Shown here: positions 52,872 through 60,739 of the stretch, piece after piece
How positions within the stretch are numbered: position 1 is the stretch's first letter
Layout of the letters: the number at the start of each line of letters is the position of its first letter
Source of the DNA: Sandaracinus amylolyticus
GTDB lineage: Bacteria; Myxococcota_A; Polyangia; Polyangiales; Sandaracinaceae
Reading direction: 5' to 3'
NCBI RefSeq assembly: GCF_000737325.1
Contig: NZ_CP011125.1
Location: 8,122,001-8,186,000, forward strand
DNA length: 64,000 nt
Position numbers and translations under genes: made by a program
Notes under the pieces: model-generated
What the model was told of the DNA's origin: nothing
What the model saw: the letters and a program-made list of their open reading frames with translations, nothing else
Database searches by the model: none

Positions 52872-52886
52872 TGACAATCGTTCTCA
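52872..52886. promoter_or_regulatory. Fur-like box before the divergent lipoprotein gene
   Basis: TGACAATCGTTCTCA fits TGATAAT-N-ATTATCA with only three or four mismatches and keeps the outer TGA/TCA dyad. It lies 28 bp before the start codon at 52914. Together with the box at 52722 it makes the whole 208-bp divergent gap look iron-controlled. Confidence 0.65.
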
Positions 52887-52913
52887 CGACACCCATCTTC
52901 GCGGTCTTCCAGC

Positions 52914-54119
52914 ATGAGGAGATCGACAGTGCGGACACGACGAGCGGTGGTGGTGATCGGCGCGCTCGCGCTCGCGGCGTGCGGCGGTGACGACGGTGGC
53001 GAGCCGCCCGCGCTCGACGCGCAGTACGCGGTCGCGAGCACGATCTTCGGCGACGAAGGGACGACGACCTACGTCGTCTTCCTCGACACGCTCGACGCAG
53101 GCGACGTCGACCTCGCGAGCGCGCGCGAGTTCGCGGGCTGGGCGACGATCGGCGGCGTCGACCGCATGCTCTTCGTCGGCGACGGCGAGTCGCCCACGCT
53201 GACGCGCTACTCCGCGGACGACCAGGGCACGTTCGCCGAGAGCGGGCGCATCAGCTTCCTCGACTACGGCGCGCGCGGCGCGCTCTATCGCAACGTGTTC
53301 GCCGGCACCTCGCGCGCGTTCATGGCGATCGACGACGTGCAGCGCGTCGCGTGGGATCCCGCGACGCTCGAGGCGATCGGCGTCGTCGAGCTCGAAGGCG
53401 TCGACGAGGCACGCGACGGGCTCGCGGTGCGCGCGAGCTTCGATCGCGCCGCGATCACGCGCGGCGATCGCGTGCTCCACCCGCACTACTTCTCGGACGA
53501 CGACTACTACCGCTTCGCGCCCGCGTCGCAGATCGCGGTGGTCGACGGCGCGAGCGGCGAGGCACGCGCGGTCCTCGAAGCGCCCTGCCCCGGGCTCGAC
53601 GTCGCGAGCGTCGACGAGGACGGCAACGCGTACTTCAGCAACTGGGTGTTCAGCGCCGCCGCGCCGCACTTCGAAGAGAGCGCGCCGCGTCCTTGCGTCG
53701 TGCGCGTGCCCGCGGACCGCGACGAGATCGACTCGACGTGGACGCGCGATCTCTCGACGCTCGTCGGCGATCGCCCGACCGCCGCGTTCCGCTACCTCGC
53801 CGACGGCGTCGGCCTCGTCGCGGTGCTGCACACCGAGGAGCTCCCCGACGACGTCGCTCCGGGCCAGGCCGCGGTCGCGACCGCGTGGCGGCTCTGGCGC
53901 GTCGACACCACGTCGTGGAGCGCCGCGCCGATCGACGAGATCGGTCTCTTCTCGGGCGGCTACTACGCGTTCCGCGTCGACGGCGATCGCACCATCGTGC
54001 TCCTGCCGACCGACGACTACGGCTCGACGTCGGCGTACGAGATCGGACCGGAGGGCGCGCCGACGCTGCGCTTCACGATCCCCGGCTGGGCGTATCAGCT
54101 CGTGCAGCTCGGCGACTGA
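52914..54119 (+). CDS. iron-cluster lipoprotein, paralogue of the divergent gene
   Basis: The product has 401 residues. The lipobox is ALAAC at residue 22, followed by GGDDGGEPP. Beta-strand repeat blocks match the divergent paralogue (MLFVGDGESPTLTRYSADDQGTFAESGRISF region, about residues 80-115, and a closing TIPGWAYQLVQL). It lacks the long D/A spacer of its partner. It is predicted to be an outer-membrane lipoprotein of the iron-uptake cluster. A tandem or divergent pair of such proteins may form a heteromeric surface complex. Confidence 0.8.
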   Translation: MRRSTVRTRRAVVVIGALALAACGGDDGGEPPALDAQYAVASTIFGDEGTTTYVVFLDTLDAGDVDLASAREFAGWATIGGVDRMLFVGDGESPTLTRYSADDQGTFAESGRISFLDYGARGALYRNVFAGTSRAFMAIDDVQRVAWDPATLEAIGVVELEGVDEARDGLAVRASFDRAAITRGDRVLHPHYFSDDDYYRFAPASQIAVVDGASGEARAVLEAPCPGLDVASVDEDGNAYFSNWVFSAAAPHFEESAPRPCVVRVPADRDEIDSTWTRDLSTLVGDRPTAAFRYLADGVGLVAVLHTEELPDDVAPGQAAVATAWRLWRVDTTSWSAAPIDEIGLFSGGYYAFRVDGDRTIVLLPTDDYGSTSAYEIGPEGAPTLRFTIPGWAYQLVQLGD

Positions 54120-54169
54120 CGCGCGCGACGAGGACGCTCCGCGATGCACGCAGCGCGTCGCGGAGCGCT

Positions 54170-54637
54170 TCAGCGGCGACGCGCGGCGTCGTCGATCGCG
54201 GCGCGCAGGCGCGCCTCTTCGAACCCGACGAGCACCTGGCCGTCGACGTCGAACGTCGGAAGGCTGCGGCGCGGGTTCAGCATCTGCAGCTGCGCGAGCG
54301 CGCCCGCGCGGCGATCGACGTCGACCTCGTGGTACGTGATGCCCTGGTCGCGCATCCACGCCTTCGCGCGGCTGCACGCCTGGCACCACGCCGCGCTGTA
54401 CATCTCGATGGAGACCACGCGGCTCGCGTCGGCGAGCGTCGCGGGCACCGCGTGAGCCTCGTGCGCTTCGTGGGCCGCATGCGCGTCGGCCTCGGGCGCG
54501 ATCGCCACCGGGTCGGTGTGTCCGCGACCGCCTCGGGTCGCTGCCGCTGCGCTGACGATCACACCGCCGATCGCGACGAGCGCGACACCGATCCAGATCG
54601 CGGGGCTGCGCCTTCCCGCCGAGGGCCCTGGGCTCAC
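54170..54637 (-). CDS. membrane-anchored glutaredoxin/thioredoxin-fold protein
   Basis: The 155-residue protein starts at GTG 54637. One membrane helix lies at about residues 13-35, then a His/Ala-rich linker (HAAHEAHEAHAV) that could bind metal. A thioredoxin-fold domain follows, with active site AAWCQACSRAKAWM near residue 85 and the cis-Pro region RRSLPTFDVDGQVLVGF. The CxxC motif is complete. The domain should face the periplasm given its N-terminal anchor. It would act in thiol-disulfide exchange, and the many Cys-rich secreted proteins in this window are conceivable clients. Confidence 0.85.
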   Translation of the reverse strand: MSPGPSAGRRSPAIWIGVALVAIGGVIVSAAAATRGGRGHTDPVAIAPEADAHAAHEAHEAHAVPATLADASRVVSIEMYSAAWCQACSRAKAWMRDQGITYHEVDVDRRAGALAQLQMLNPRRSLPTFDVDGQVLVGFEEARLRAAIDDAARRR

Positions 54638-54733
54638 GGCGGTGAGACTGACACGATGCCGAGAGCACGTCGAGATGGGTGCGCGGCGCGACGCACTGCG
54701 TCAGGCGAGCTACCCTCGCGCCCGGAGGTAGCG

Positions 54734-55234
54734 ATGAAACCGCACCGTCTTGTGCTTCTCTCGACGCTCCTGGGCCTGACGATCGCGAGCTGCGGCAACG
54801 ACCCCGAGAACGTCGCGGGCACGTACACGATCAACCTCACGAACGGCCCCAACGGCTGCATGCTCGACAACTGGGAAGAGGGAGACACGGTCACCGGCAC
54901 GACCATCGCGGTGACGCAGGACGGCGACGCGGTGACGGTGAACGTCGAAGGTCTCGCGGGCGCGTACCTCGACGTCGTGGTCGGCTCGCGGCAGTTCGTC
55001 GGGAGCGTCGACGGCAGCCACATCGACGCGCGCCTGACCGGCAACGCTGGCACCACGGGCTCGTGCGCCTACACGTTCATCGTCGACCTCGACGCCGACC
55101 TCGACGGCGACGTGCTCGAGGGGACGCTCACGTGGTTCGCGCAGACGAACGGGCTCGCCGAGTGCGGGATGTACAACACCTGCCAGAACACGCAGGCGTT
55201 CAACGGAACGCGCCCGCCCAGCAGTGGTGACTGA
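54734..55234 (+). CDS. small lipoprotein with beta-sandwich domain
   Basis: The 166-residue protein starts at ATG 54734, with CGGAGG upstream. The lipobox is TIASC near residue 20. The mature part is beta-rich with four Cys in the positions expected for two disulfides (GCML, GSCAYTF, ECGMYNTC). Repeated phrases such as GTTIAVTQDGDAVTVNVEG resemble lipocalin- or META-like folds found in myxobacterial lipoproteins. The function is unknown. The sigma-54 promoter and small-RNA candidate lie downstream. Confidence 0.78.
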   Translation: MKPHRLVLLSTLLGLTIASCGNDPENVAGTYTINLTNGPNGCMLDNWEEGDTVTGTTIAVTQDGDAVTVNVEGLAGAYLDVVVGSRQFVGSVDGSHIDARLTGNAGTTGSCAYTFIVDLDADLDGDVLEGTLTWFAQTNGLAECGMYNTCQNTQAFNGTRPPSSGD

Positions 55235-55282
55235 GCCCATGCACAGGGGACGCGCATCGCGGTCATCTCGCTGCGGACGCCC

Positions 55283-55319
55283 GCAATGCGCATTGCAGAT
55301 CTGAAATTGCAGATCTGAA
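55283..55319. promoter_or_regulatory. palindrome and tandem repeats, candidate upstream activator sites
   Basis: A perfect 14-bp palindrome GCAATGCGCATTGC (55283-55296) is followed, with 5 bp overlap, by two perfect tandem copies of ATTGCAGATCTGAA (55292-55305 and 55306-55319). Each copy contains the 8-bp palindrome CAGATCTG. The repeats lie about 80-107 bp before the start site predicted from the sigma-54-type promoter at 55373, the usual distance for enhancer-binding protein sites. Confidence 0.65.
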
Positions 55320-55372
55320 ATATGCGCGACATCGACGAGACGAAAACCTCGTGATTTCGCGACAGCGACCCC

Positions 55373-55388
55373 TGGCACGAACCTGGCT
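55373..55388 (+). promoter_or_regulatory. sigma-54 (RpoN) promoter candidate
   Basis: TGGCACGAACCTGGCT matches the -24/-12 consensus TGGCACG-N4-TTGCW at 11 of 12 defined positions, with correct spacing of the GG and GC doublets. Transcription would start near 55399 and run into the two hairpins at 55404-55487. Confidence 0.7.
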
Positions 55389-55398
55389 CTAGCGTGAA

Positions 55399-55496
55399 GG
55401 TGCGGCGGCTCGTGAAGGCGTCCCCCCCCAGCCCACGAGCCGCCCACTTTTTCTGGACCGCCCCGCTCTCGAACGAGACGGGGCGGTTCTTTTTTC
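55399..55496 (+). ncRNA. candidate sigma-54-dependent small RNA with C-rich loop
   Basis: The predicted transcript of about 98 bases has two hairpins. Hairpin 1 has a perfect 11-bp stem (GGCGGCTCGTG at 55404-55414, CACGAGCCGCC at 55434-55444) with a 19-base loop that contains eight consecutive C. A short U-rich spacer follows. Hairpin 2 (55457-55487) is a GC-rich stem ending in TTCTTTTTT, a rho-independent terminator. No open reading frame fits. The C-run loop could pair with ribosome-binding sites (GGGGG/GGAGG), as known for C-rich-loop sRNAs of Gram-positive bacteria. Pxr of Myxococcus is a sigma-54-driven sRNA precedent; homology is not claimed. The alternative is that the hairpins only terminate the upstream lipoprotein transcript. 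Confidence 0.6.
55457..55496 (+). terminator. rho-independent terminator
   Basis: The stem ACCGCCCCG-CTCTCG/CGAGA-CGGGGCGGT (one bulged C, 2-base loop) spans 55457-55487 and is followed by TTCTTTTTT. It is the clearest intrinsic terminator in the window and defines the 3' end of the small-RNA candidate. Confidence 0.85.
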
Positions 55497-55615
55497 TGCC
55501 TCGCTCTCTTTTCAGCGCCTCGCAGGACTAGGCGTTCTCTCTCGCCGTCGCCGATTTCGCGCTTCTCTCGCGAGCGGCGCGGCGCTAAGAGGATCGCTCT
55601 CCCGGAGGTCGACCT

Positions 55616-57115
55616 TTGCAGCCCAGCGAGTGGAGCGCGCTCGTCGCGCACCTCACCGAGATCGAGACGCTCGACGGCGTGATGGGCGTGCTCGGTTGGG
55701 ACGAGCAGACGTACATGCCGAAGAAGGCCGCGGAGCTCCGCGGCGCGCAGCTCGCGCTGCTCTCCCGGCTGCACCACGAGCGCACCACCGACGCGCGCAT
55801 CGGTCGCTGGATCGAGCTGCTCGAGGGTGACCGCGCGACCGCGAGCGATCCGATCCGCAGCGCGTGCCTGCGCAACCTCGGTCGCACCTATCGCCGCGAG
55901 AAGCGCGTCCCCGCGGAGCTCGTCGACAAGCTCGCGCGCGCGCGAAGCGAGGGCTTCCAGGCGTGGATCGAGGCGAAGAAGAACGCGGACTTCGCGCGCT
56001 TCGCGCCGGTGCTGCAGACGCTGCTCGATCTGTCACGGCGTCGCGCGGAGACGATCGACGAGAAGCGTCATCCGTACGAGGTCCTGCTCGAGCAGTACGA
56101 CCCCGGCACGTCGGTCGAGAGCCTGCGCTCGATGTTCGCGCGGCTGCGCGAAGGGCTCGTGCCGCTGATCGAGGCGATCAGCGCGCAGCCGCAGCAGCCC
56201 GAGCTCGGCGGCGGATGGGACGAGACGAAGCAGTGGGCGCTCTCGCGCGAGGTCGCGGCGGCGCTCGGCTACGACTTCGACGGAGGCCGTCTCGATCCGA
56301 GCGAGCATCCGTTCTCCACGGGTCAGGGCCCGGGCGACGTGCGCATCACGGCGCATCTCGACGCGAACGATCTGCTGAGCGGGCTCGGCGGCACGATCCA
56401 CGAGACCGGTCACGCGCTCTACGAGCAGGGCCTGCCGGTCGCGCACACCGGCACGACGGTGCGCGAGGCCGCGAGCTACGGCCTGCACGAGTCGCAGAGC
56501 CGCTTCTGGGAGAACTACGTCGGGCGCAGCAAGCCCTTCGCGACGTGGCTCGCGGGCGTGGTGAAGAAGCACTTCCCCGAGAAGGCACAGAGCCCGGACG
56601 CGATCTACCGCGCGAGCAATCGCGTCGAGCGCGGGCTCATCCGCGTGCAGGCCGACGAGGTCACCTACAACCTGCACGTCGTCATCCGCTTCGAGATCGA
56701 GCTCGCGCTGTTCGAGGGCACGCTCGCCGTGAAGGATCTACCGAGCGCGTGGAACACGAAGTACCGCGAGTACCTCGGCATCACGCCGCCCGACGACGCG
56801 CGCGGTGTGCTGCAGGACGTGCACTGGTCGGGCGCGGCGTTCGGCTACTTCCCGAGCTACACGCTCGGCAACCTCTACGCGGCGAGCTTCGGCGCCGCGA
56901 TGCAGCAGGCGATCCCCGATCTCTGGGCGCGCGTGGAGCGCGGTGACTTCGCGCCGATCCTCGCGTGGCTGCGCGAGAAGGTGCACGCGCAGGGGCACGT
57001 GCTCGAGGCGCCGGAGATCGTGCGCGCTGCGGTGGGCGATCGCGATCACGTCGAGGATCTGCTGGCGTACCTGTGGGGCCGTCAGGGCGCGATCTACGGC
57101 GTGAAGCGGACGTGA
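55616..57115 (+). CDS. carboxypeptidase Taq (M32 metallopeptidase)
   Basis: The 499-residue protein starts at TTG 55616, with GGAGG seven bases upstream. Length and domain layout match the M32 family: MGVLGWDEQTYMP near the N-terminus, ITAHLDANDLLSGLGGTIHETGHALYEQG with the HExxH zinc site near residue 262, HESQSRFWENYVGRSKPF following with the third-ligand Glu, then RVQADEVTYNLHVVIRFEIE and the closing PEIVRAAVGDRDHVEDLLAYL helix. It is a cytosolic, metal-dependent carboxypeptidase removing C-terminal residues in peptide turnover. Nothing is unusual apart from the TTG start. Confidence 0.95.
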   Translation: MQPSEWSALVAHLTEIETLDGVMGVLGWDEQTYMPKKAAELRGAQLALLSRLHHERTTDARIGRWIELLEGDRATASDPIRSACLRNLGRTYRREKRVPAELVDKLARARSEGFQAWIEAKKNADFARFAPVLQTLLDLSRRRAETIDEKRHPYEVLLEQYDPGTSVESLRSMFARLREGLVPLIEAISAQPQQPELGGGWDETKQWALSREVAAALGYDFDGGRLDPSEHPFSTGQGPGDVRITAHLDANDLLSGLGGTIHETGHALYEQGLPVAHTGTTVREAASYGLHESQSRFWENYVGRSKPFATWLAGVVKKHFPEKAQSPDAIYRASNRVERGLIRVQADEVTYNLHVVIRFEIELALFEGTLAVKDLPSAWNTKYREYLGITPPDDARGVLQDVHWSGAAFGYFPSYTLGNLYAASFGAAMQQAIPDLWARVERGDFAPILAWLREKVHAQGHVLEAPEIVRAAVGDRDHVEDLLAYLWGRQGAIYGVKRT

Positions 57116-57165
57116 CACGCGGCCCGGGGCCGTGTACGAGTCACGACGCGACCGGGTGAGGTGAG

Positions 57166-57894
57166 ATGCGGACGAGCGTGCGCGGGGTGATCGCGGCGGC
57201 GGTGGCGGCGGCGATCACGGGATGGTTGGTGGCGACGCCGAGCGGTGCGCAGGAGGCGGCTTCCGCGGCAGAAGCGCCGCTGCGCTGCAACGAGCAGCAG
57301 CCCGAGGCGGGCCTCATCCGCGGCAACTGGGTGGTGAAGGCCCGCATGTCGCCCGAGGAGCAGCGCGAGCGGCGCCGCCTCGCGCAGGAAGCGATCCGCG
57401 TGCGCACCCAGCGCTACGGGTTCTTCGAGGGCTTCGGGCGCAGCGAGTGGAACCCGCGCCCGCCGCTCCACTACGCGCGCGGCATCCGCGTGTTCGGCCT
57501 GCCGGTGCGCCTCCACGAGCGCGTGATCCCCGCGGTGCGCTGCGCCGAGCAGGCGATCGCGGAGTCGTGCACCGCGACGCCGTACACGCCGGTGCGCCTC
57601 AGCGGCATCCGCGATCGCAACACCTACCACAACGGCGAAGTCAGCAATCACGTCTACGGCATCGCGCTCGACGTCGATCCGCAGCGCAACTCGTGCTGCG
57701 GGTGCGTCGCGCCGTGGCCCGACCATCCGCTGTGTCGCCTCGAGACGGACGACATCTTCCAGCGCATGGCGATGCCCGAGTGCTGGGTGCGCCAGTTCCA
57801 GCGCTTCGGGTTCTACTGGCTCGGCGACGACGAGCTGCGGGACACGATGCACTTCGAGTTCCTCGGCGACCCCGATCGCATCGTCGCGCAGTGA
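57166..57894 (+). CDS. secreted M15-type peptidase (D-Ala-D-Ala carboxypeptidase-like)
   Basis: The 242-residue protein has a signal peptide ending near residue 29 (PSGAQ). The M15 zinc motif is present: SNHVYGIALDVDPQRN (H-x6-D) near residue 160 and DTMHFEFLG (MHFE) near residue 228. Several Cys residues (RCNEQQ, SCCGCV, LCRLET, ECWVRQ) suggest disulfides and a periplasmic or external location. It would trim peptidoglycan stem peptides or similar D-amino-acid peptides. A GAGGTGAG ribosome-binding site lies before the ATG. Confidence 0.87.
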   Translation: MRTSVRGVIAAAVAAAITGWLVATPSGAQEAASAAEAPLRCNEQQPEAGLIRGNWVVKARMSPEEQRERRRLAQEAIRVRTQRYGFFEGFGRSEWNPRPPLHYARGIRVFGLPVRLHERVIPAVRCAEQAIAESCTATPYTPVRLSGIRDRNTYHNGEVSNHVYGIALDVDPQRNSCCGCVAPWPDHPLCRLETDDIFQRMAMPECWVRQFQRFGFYWLGDDELRDTMHFEFLGDPDRIVAQ

Positions 57895-57956
57895 CGCGTC
57901 CGTCCGCGTGATGTGACCGGGGACGGGCGCGGGCGAGCCCGCGTAGACTCGTCGTC

Positions 57957-58979
57957 ATGCAGCCGTCGCCGTCGTTCGAGCAGCAGTTCGGGCCGCAGGG
58001 AACGCCGGGCCCCTATCGTCAGCCGGTCGAGCCCGCGTGGATGCGGCACGATCGGACCGCGGGGCACCCCGAGGACGACTTCCTCGTGCCGGTCGAGCCC
58101 GCGATCGGGCCGGTGCTCTCGGCGTGCACCAACCGCACGAAGCACGGCTGGCATCGCGCGACGAAGATCCAGCGCAACCAGCGCATCGCCGCGGGTGTGC
58201 TGGGGTTCATCTTCGGCGGCATCGCGGGCGCGATCTTCGCGCAGCTCGTGCGCGACCTCGCGCTGCAGCTCGGCTTCTTCGTCGTGGTGCAATTCGAGGG
58301 CGCGCTGACGGCGCTGCTCGGGCTCGGCGGCGCGCTCTTCGGCACCGCGCTGCTCGTCGCGATCGTGTGGTTCCTGCGCCGCCCGCAGGCGACGTTCGTC
58401 GGCAAGCAGGGCCTCATGCGCTACACGCGCGGGCTGCTCTTCGGGCCGAAGCACGAGGTCTTCCGCTTCGACGACGCGAGCGAGCTCAAGGTGCAGCGCA
58501 TCCGTCACTTCGTGAACGGCGTCTACACCGGCACGAACTTCGATTACACGTGGCGCGACGCGAACGGGAAGATCGCGTTCCGCATCGCCGGTCAGTTCCG
58601 CGACGACGGCGCGCTCGAGCCGACCGATCCCGTGCACTTCGCGTTCGCCGCGGAGAGCGCGTGGTCGGCGCACCGGATCCAGCACTTCGATCGCATGATC
58701 GCGCAGCAGGGCATCGCGCGGTTCGCGTGCGGCCGCGACTGGATCGGGATCGGGAAGGGCTTCCTCGAGATCGGCGCGAGCGGGCGCTCCGAGCAGATCC
58801 GTATCGAGGAGACGCAGGACATCCACTTCGAGCAGGGCATGCTCGTGATCAAGAAGAAGGGCGCCAAAGAGGGCCTCTTCAAGAGCGAGGGTGTCTATCG
58901 CTTCCCCGTCGCGGCGCTGACGGACTTCCAGGTGTTCCTCGTCGTGCTCGAGGAGCAGACCGGAGTGCGCTTCCGATGA
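57957..58979 (+). CDS. membrane protein with two spans, unknown function
   Basis: The 340-residue protein has a hydrophilic Pro-rich N-terminal 70 residues. Two hydrophobic helices follow (about residues 78-100, GVLGFIFGGIAGAIFAQLV, and 112-140, GALTALLGLGGALFGTALLVAIVWFL). The cytoplasmic C-terminal domain of 190 residues is beta-rich, resembling PH-like membrane-protein domains (FVGKQGLMRYTRGLLFGPKHEVFRF region, about residues 147-170). No catalytic motif is visible. Its stop overlaps the following lipoprotein gene (ATGA), so the two products are made together. Confidence 0.75.
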   Translation: MQPSPSFEQQFGPQGTPGPYRQPVEPAWMRHDRTAGHPEDDFLVPVEPAIGPVLSACTNRTKHGWHRATKIQRNQRIAAGVLGFIFGGIAGAIFAQLVRDLALQLGFFVVVQFEGALTALLGLGGALFGTALLVAIVWFLRRPQATFVGKQGLMRYTRGLLFGPKHEVFRFDDASELKVQRIRHFVNGVYTGTNFDYTWRDANGKIAFRIAGQFRDDGALEPTDPVHFAFAAESAWSAHRIQHFDRMIAQQGIARFACGRDWIGIGKGFLEIGASGRSEQIRIEETQDIHFEQGMLVIKKKGAKEGLFKSEGVYRFPVAALTDFQVFLVVLEEQTGVRFR

Positions 58980-59209
58980 GGGCGCTCCCGATGATCGCGA
59001 TCGCGCTGCTCGCGATCGGCTGCGGCTCGTCCGCGCCGCCGGCGCAGTCGAGCGACGGCTCGCCGAGCGACGACGCGTGCGCCGGGTACCACGCGGGCGA
59101 TGCGTGCATCACCGAGGAGAACCTCGCGCAGTGCCGTGAGATGGCGGCGCAGTGCGGTGGAGAGGTGCTCGTCCTCGAGAGCTGTCCGCTCCAGTTCGCC
59201 TGCCCGTGA
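58976..59209 (+). CDS. small Cys-containing lipoprotein
   Basis: The 77-residue protein starts at ATG 58976, overlapping the preceding stop. The lipobox is LLAIGC at residue 16; the mature part is short and Ser/Asp-rich with six further Cys (DACAGYHAGDACITEENLAQC, QCGGEV, SCPLQFAC). Paired Cys spacing suggests three disulfides. The role is unknown, but co-translation with the two-span membrane protein suggests a common envelope function. Confidence 0.7.
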   Translation: MRALPMIAIALLAIGCGSSAPPAQSSDGSPSDDACAGYHAGDACITEENLAQCREMAAQCGGEVLVLESCPLQFACP

Positions 59210-59211
59210 GC

Positions 59212-59245
59212 GCAGCGCGCGCGACCTCGCGAGGTCGCGCGCTGC
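59212..59245. terminator. long stem-loop between convergent genes
   Basis: A nearly perfect inverted repeat, arms GCAGCGCGCGCGACCTCG and CGAGGTCGCGCGCTGC with a two-base bulge and almost no loop, lies 2 bp after the small lipoprotein gene and 27 bp from the convergent GlsB gene. There is no T-tract on either strand. It could act as a bidirectional transcription barrier. Confidence 0.5.
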
Positions 59246-59272
59246 GATCACTGCGATCTACGAAGGGCTGCG

Positions 59273-59548
59273 TCAGGCCGTGCGGTGATAGGTCCGCCGG
59301 CCGACCATTCCGACGAGGAACAGGACGAGCAGCGCGCCCAGCACAGCGCCGATGAAGCCCGCGGGGTTCATCGCGAGCGCGTCGCGACCGGTCACCAGGT
59401 TCCCGATGAAGCCGCCGATGAACGAGCCCACGACGCCGAGGAGCGTGGTGGCGATGAGGCCCATGCCCTGCTTGCCGGGCATGATCGCGCGCGCGATCAG
59501 ACCGACGACGAGGCCGAACAGAACCCAACCGATGATCGTGACCAACAT
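59273..59548 (-). CDS. GlsB/YeaQ/YmgE-family small membrane protein
   Basis: The 91-residue protein starts at ATG 59548, with GGGAG six bases upstream. It has three membrane helices with the family pattern: a first helix IIGWVLFGLVVGLIARAIMPG with the ARAIMPG turn, a glycine-rich second helix (LGVVGSFIGGFIGNLV) and a third helix near the C-terminus (GAVLGALLVLFLVGMV) ending in basic residues. Members are associated with general and envelope stress. Its position next to the Rsb stress-signalling operon, on the same strand, agrees with this. Confidence 0.88.
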   Translation of the reverse strand: MLVTIIGWVLFGLVVGLIARAIMPGKQGMGLIATTLLGVVGSFIGGFIGNLVTGRDALAMNPAGFIGAVLGALLVLFLVGMVGRRTYHRTA

Positions 59549-59982
59549 GACGTTCTCCCACACTGCGATGCAGCGGATCGACGCCGCGCCCAATCGCGAA
59601 CGTCACCCCGGATAGAGCAATCCCGTTGCCGACGTCGCGGACCGCCGGTTCTGGCCGAAAAAGGCGGGGATTCCGTGGGAGGCGGGGCCGAATGTCGCAG
59701 ATGCGGCGAGGCCCACGGCAGAGTCGAGGCGCGATGCGTCGAGGCAGTCGCGCAACTCGCCGCGAGCACGCCTCGCCGCGGGCAGAGCGGGATCAGCTCA
59801 CGGGCAGGGAGCGCAGGTGCCGAAGCACACGGGATCGAGCGTCGCCGGCCAGCCGCGGTGTACGCGCGGTCGCGGTGTAGATGCCGTCGCCGTCGGACGG
59901 CGACGAGAACGAAGAGGCTGCGCCGAGCGCGTCGCTGCACGTCACGCCCACCGGCATCGCGGTGCGCGCGACGTTCTGACGC
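59549..59982. other. 434-bp region between glsB-like gene and rsb operon
   Basis: No gene is supported. Open frames on both strands have Arg/Ala-rich composition without ribosome-binding sites. The stretch contains the promoter of the GlsB-type gene and the 3' end of the rsb transcript. A weak frame ending near 59797 (GIYTATARTPRLAGDARSR) was considered but lacks a start and family features. Confidence 0.35.
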
Positions 59983-60375
59983 TCACCGAGCGCGCGCCCA
60001 GCGGCGCGCCAAGACGACGGTGCCGCGCGACGGGTGCGTGGTGACGCGCAGCTCGTGGCCGAGCCGTCGCACCGCCGCGAGCCCTTCGCCGAGCCCGGCG
60101 CGCGGGGACACGCCGCCGCGCAGCGCATCGCCGAGCCGCGCGATCCCGCGACCGCGATCGATCGCGACCACCTCGAGGCCGCGCTCGTCGCACCTGCGCA
60201 GGTGGATCTCCCCGCCGCCCCCGTGGTCGATCAGGTTCTGCGAGAGCTCGAGCACGATCGTCTCGAACGCACCGCGATCGCGATCGTCCCACGCGAGCGC
60301 GCGAGCGAGCTCCCGCGCGCGGTGCACCGCGAGCACACGATCCGCGTCGCTCCGCACCGCGACGATCGTGGTCAC
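59983..60375 (-). CDS. RsbT/RsbW-type ATP-binding regulatory kinase
   Basis: The 130-residue protein starts at GTG 60375, overlapping the RsbS stop (GTGA). GHKL fold motifs: N-box ETIVLELSQNLIDHGGGG, G1 DRGRGIARLGD and G2 AGLGEGLAAVRRL. Length and position after RsbS match RsbT, the kinase that phosphorylates RsbS and RsbR STAS domains and is released to activate downstream factors; an RsbW-like anti-sigma role is an alternative. It is the last gene of the rsb operon. No sigma factor gene follows. Confidence 0.85.
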   Translation of the reverse strand: MTTIVAVRSDADRVLAVHRARELARALAWDDRDRGAFETIVLELSQNLIDHGGGGEIHLRRCDERGLEVVAIDRGRGIARLGDALRGGVSPRAGLGEGLAAVRRLGHELRVTTHPSRGTVVLARRWARAR

Positions 60376-60737
60376 CGCGGCTGTGCGGCGCGCACGCGGC
60401 GCGTGTACGCGAGCGCGTCGTCGATGTCGAGCAAGCTGGTCACGTCGGGGAGCTCGAAGCCCATCTCGACCATCGTCTCCACGACCGCGTCGGAGAGGCC
60501 ACACACGACGACGCGCATGCCCATGAGGCGCGCCATCGAGACCATCGTCTCGACGAAGCGCCCGAAGAACGAGTCGCAGATCTCGACCTCGGAGAAGTCG
60601 AGGAGGAGCCAGCGCGGGCGCTCGCGCTCGATGCCCGCGAGGATCGCGCGGCGCAGCCCGAGGATCTGCGTGTCGGCGAGGTCCGCGGGCACGTTCACGA
60701 GGAGCAGATCCTCGAGCTTCTTGATGTGCGTGGACAC
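60372..60737 (-). CDS. rsbS: RsbS-type STAS-domain anti-sigma-factor antagonist
   Basis: The 121-residue single STAS domain starts at GTG 60737. The typical VNVPADLADTQILGLRRAILAGIERERPRWLLLDFSEVEICDSFFGRFV spans about residues 14-62, with the phosphorylatable Ser in CDSFFGR near residue 57. A LIHGxxxxVxxxGL-like VVVCGLSDAVVETMVEMGF follows. It acts as the scaffold STAS partner of RsbR in stressosomes and is the likely substrate of the RsbT proteins encoded on both sides. It is 2 bp downstream of the RsbX gene. Confidence 0.9.
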   Translation of the reverse strand: MSTHIKKLEDLLLVNVPADLADTQILGLRRAILAGIERERPRWLLLDFSEVEICDSFFGRFVETMVSMARLMGMRVVVCGLSDAVVETMVEMGFELPDVTSLLDIDDALAYTRRVRAAQPR

Positions 60738-60739
60738 GG

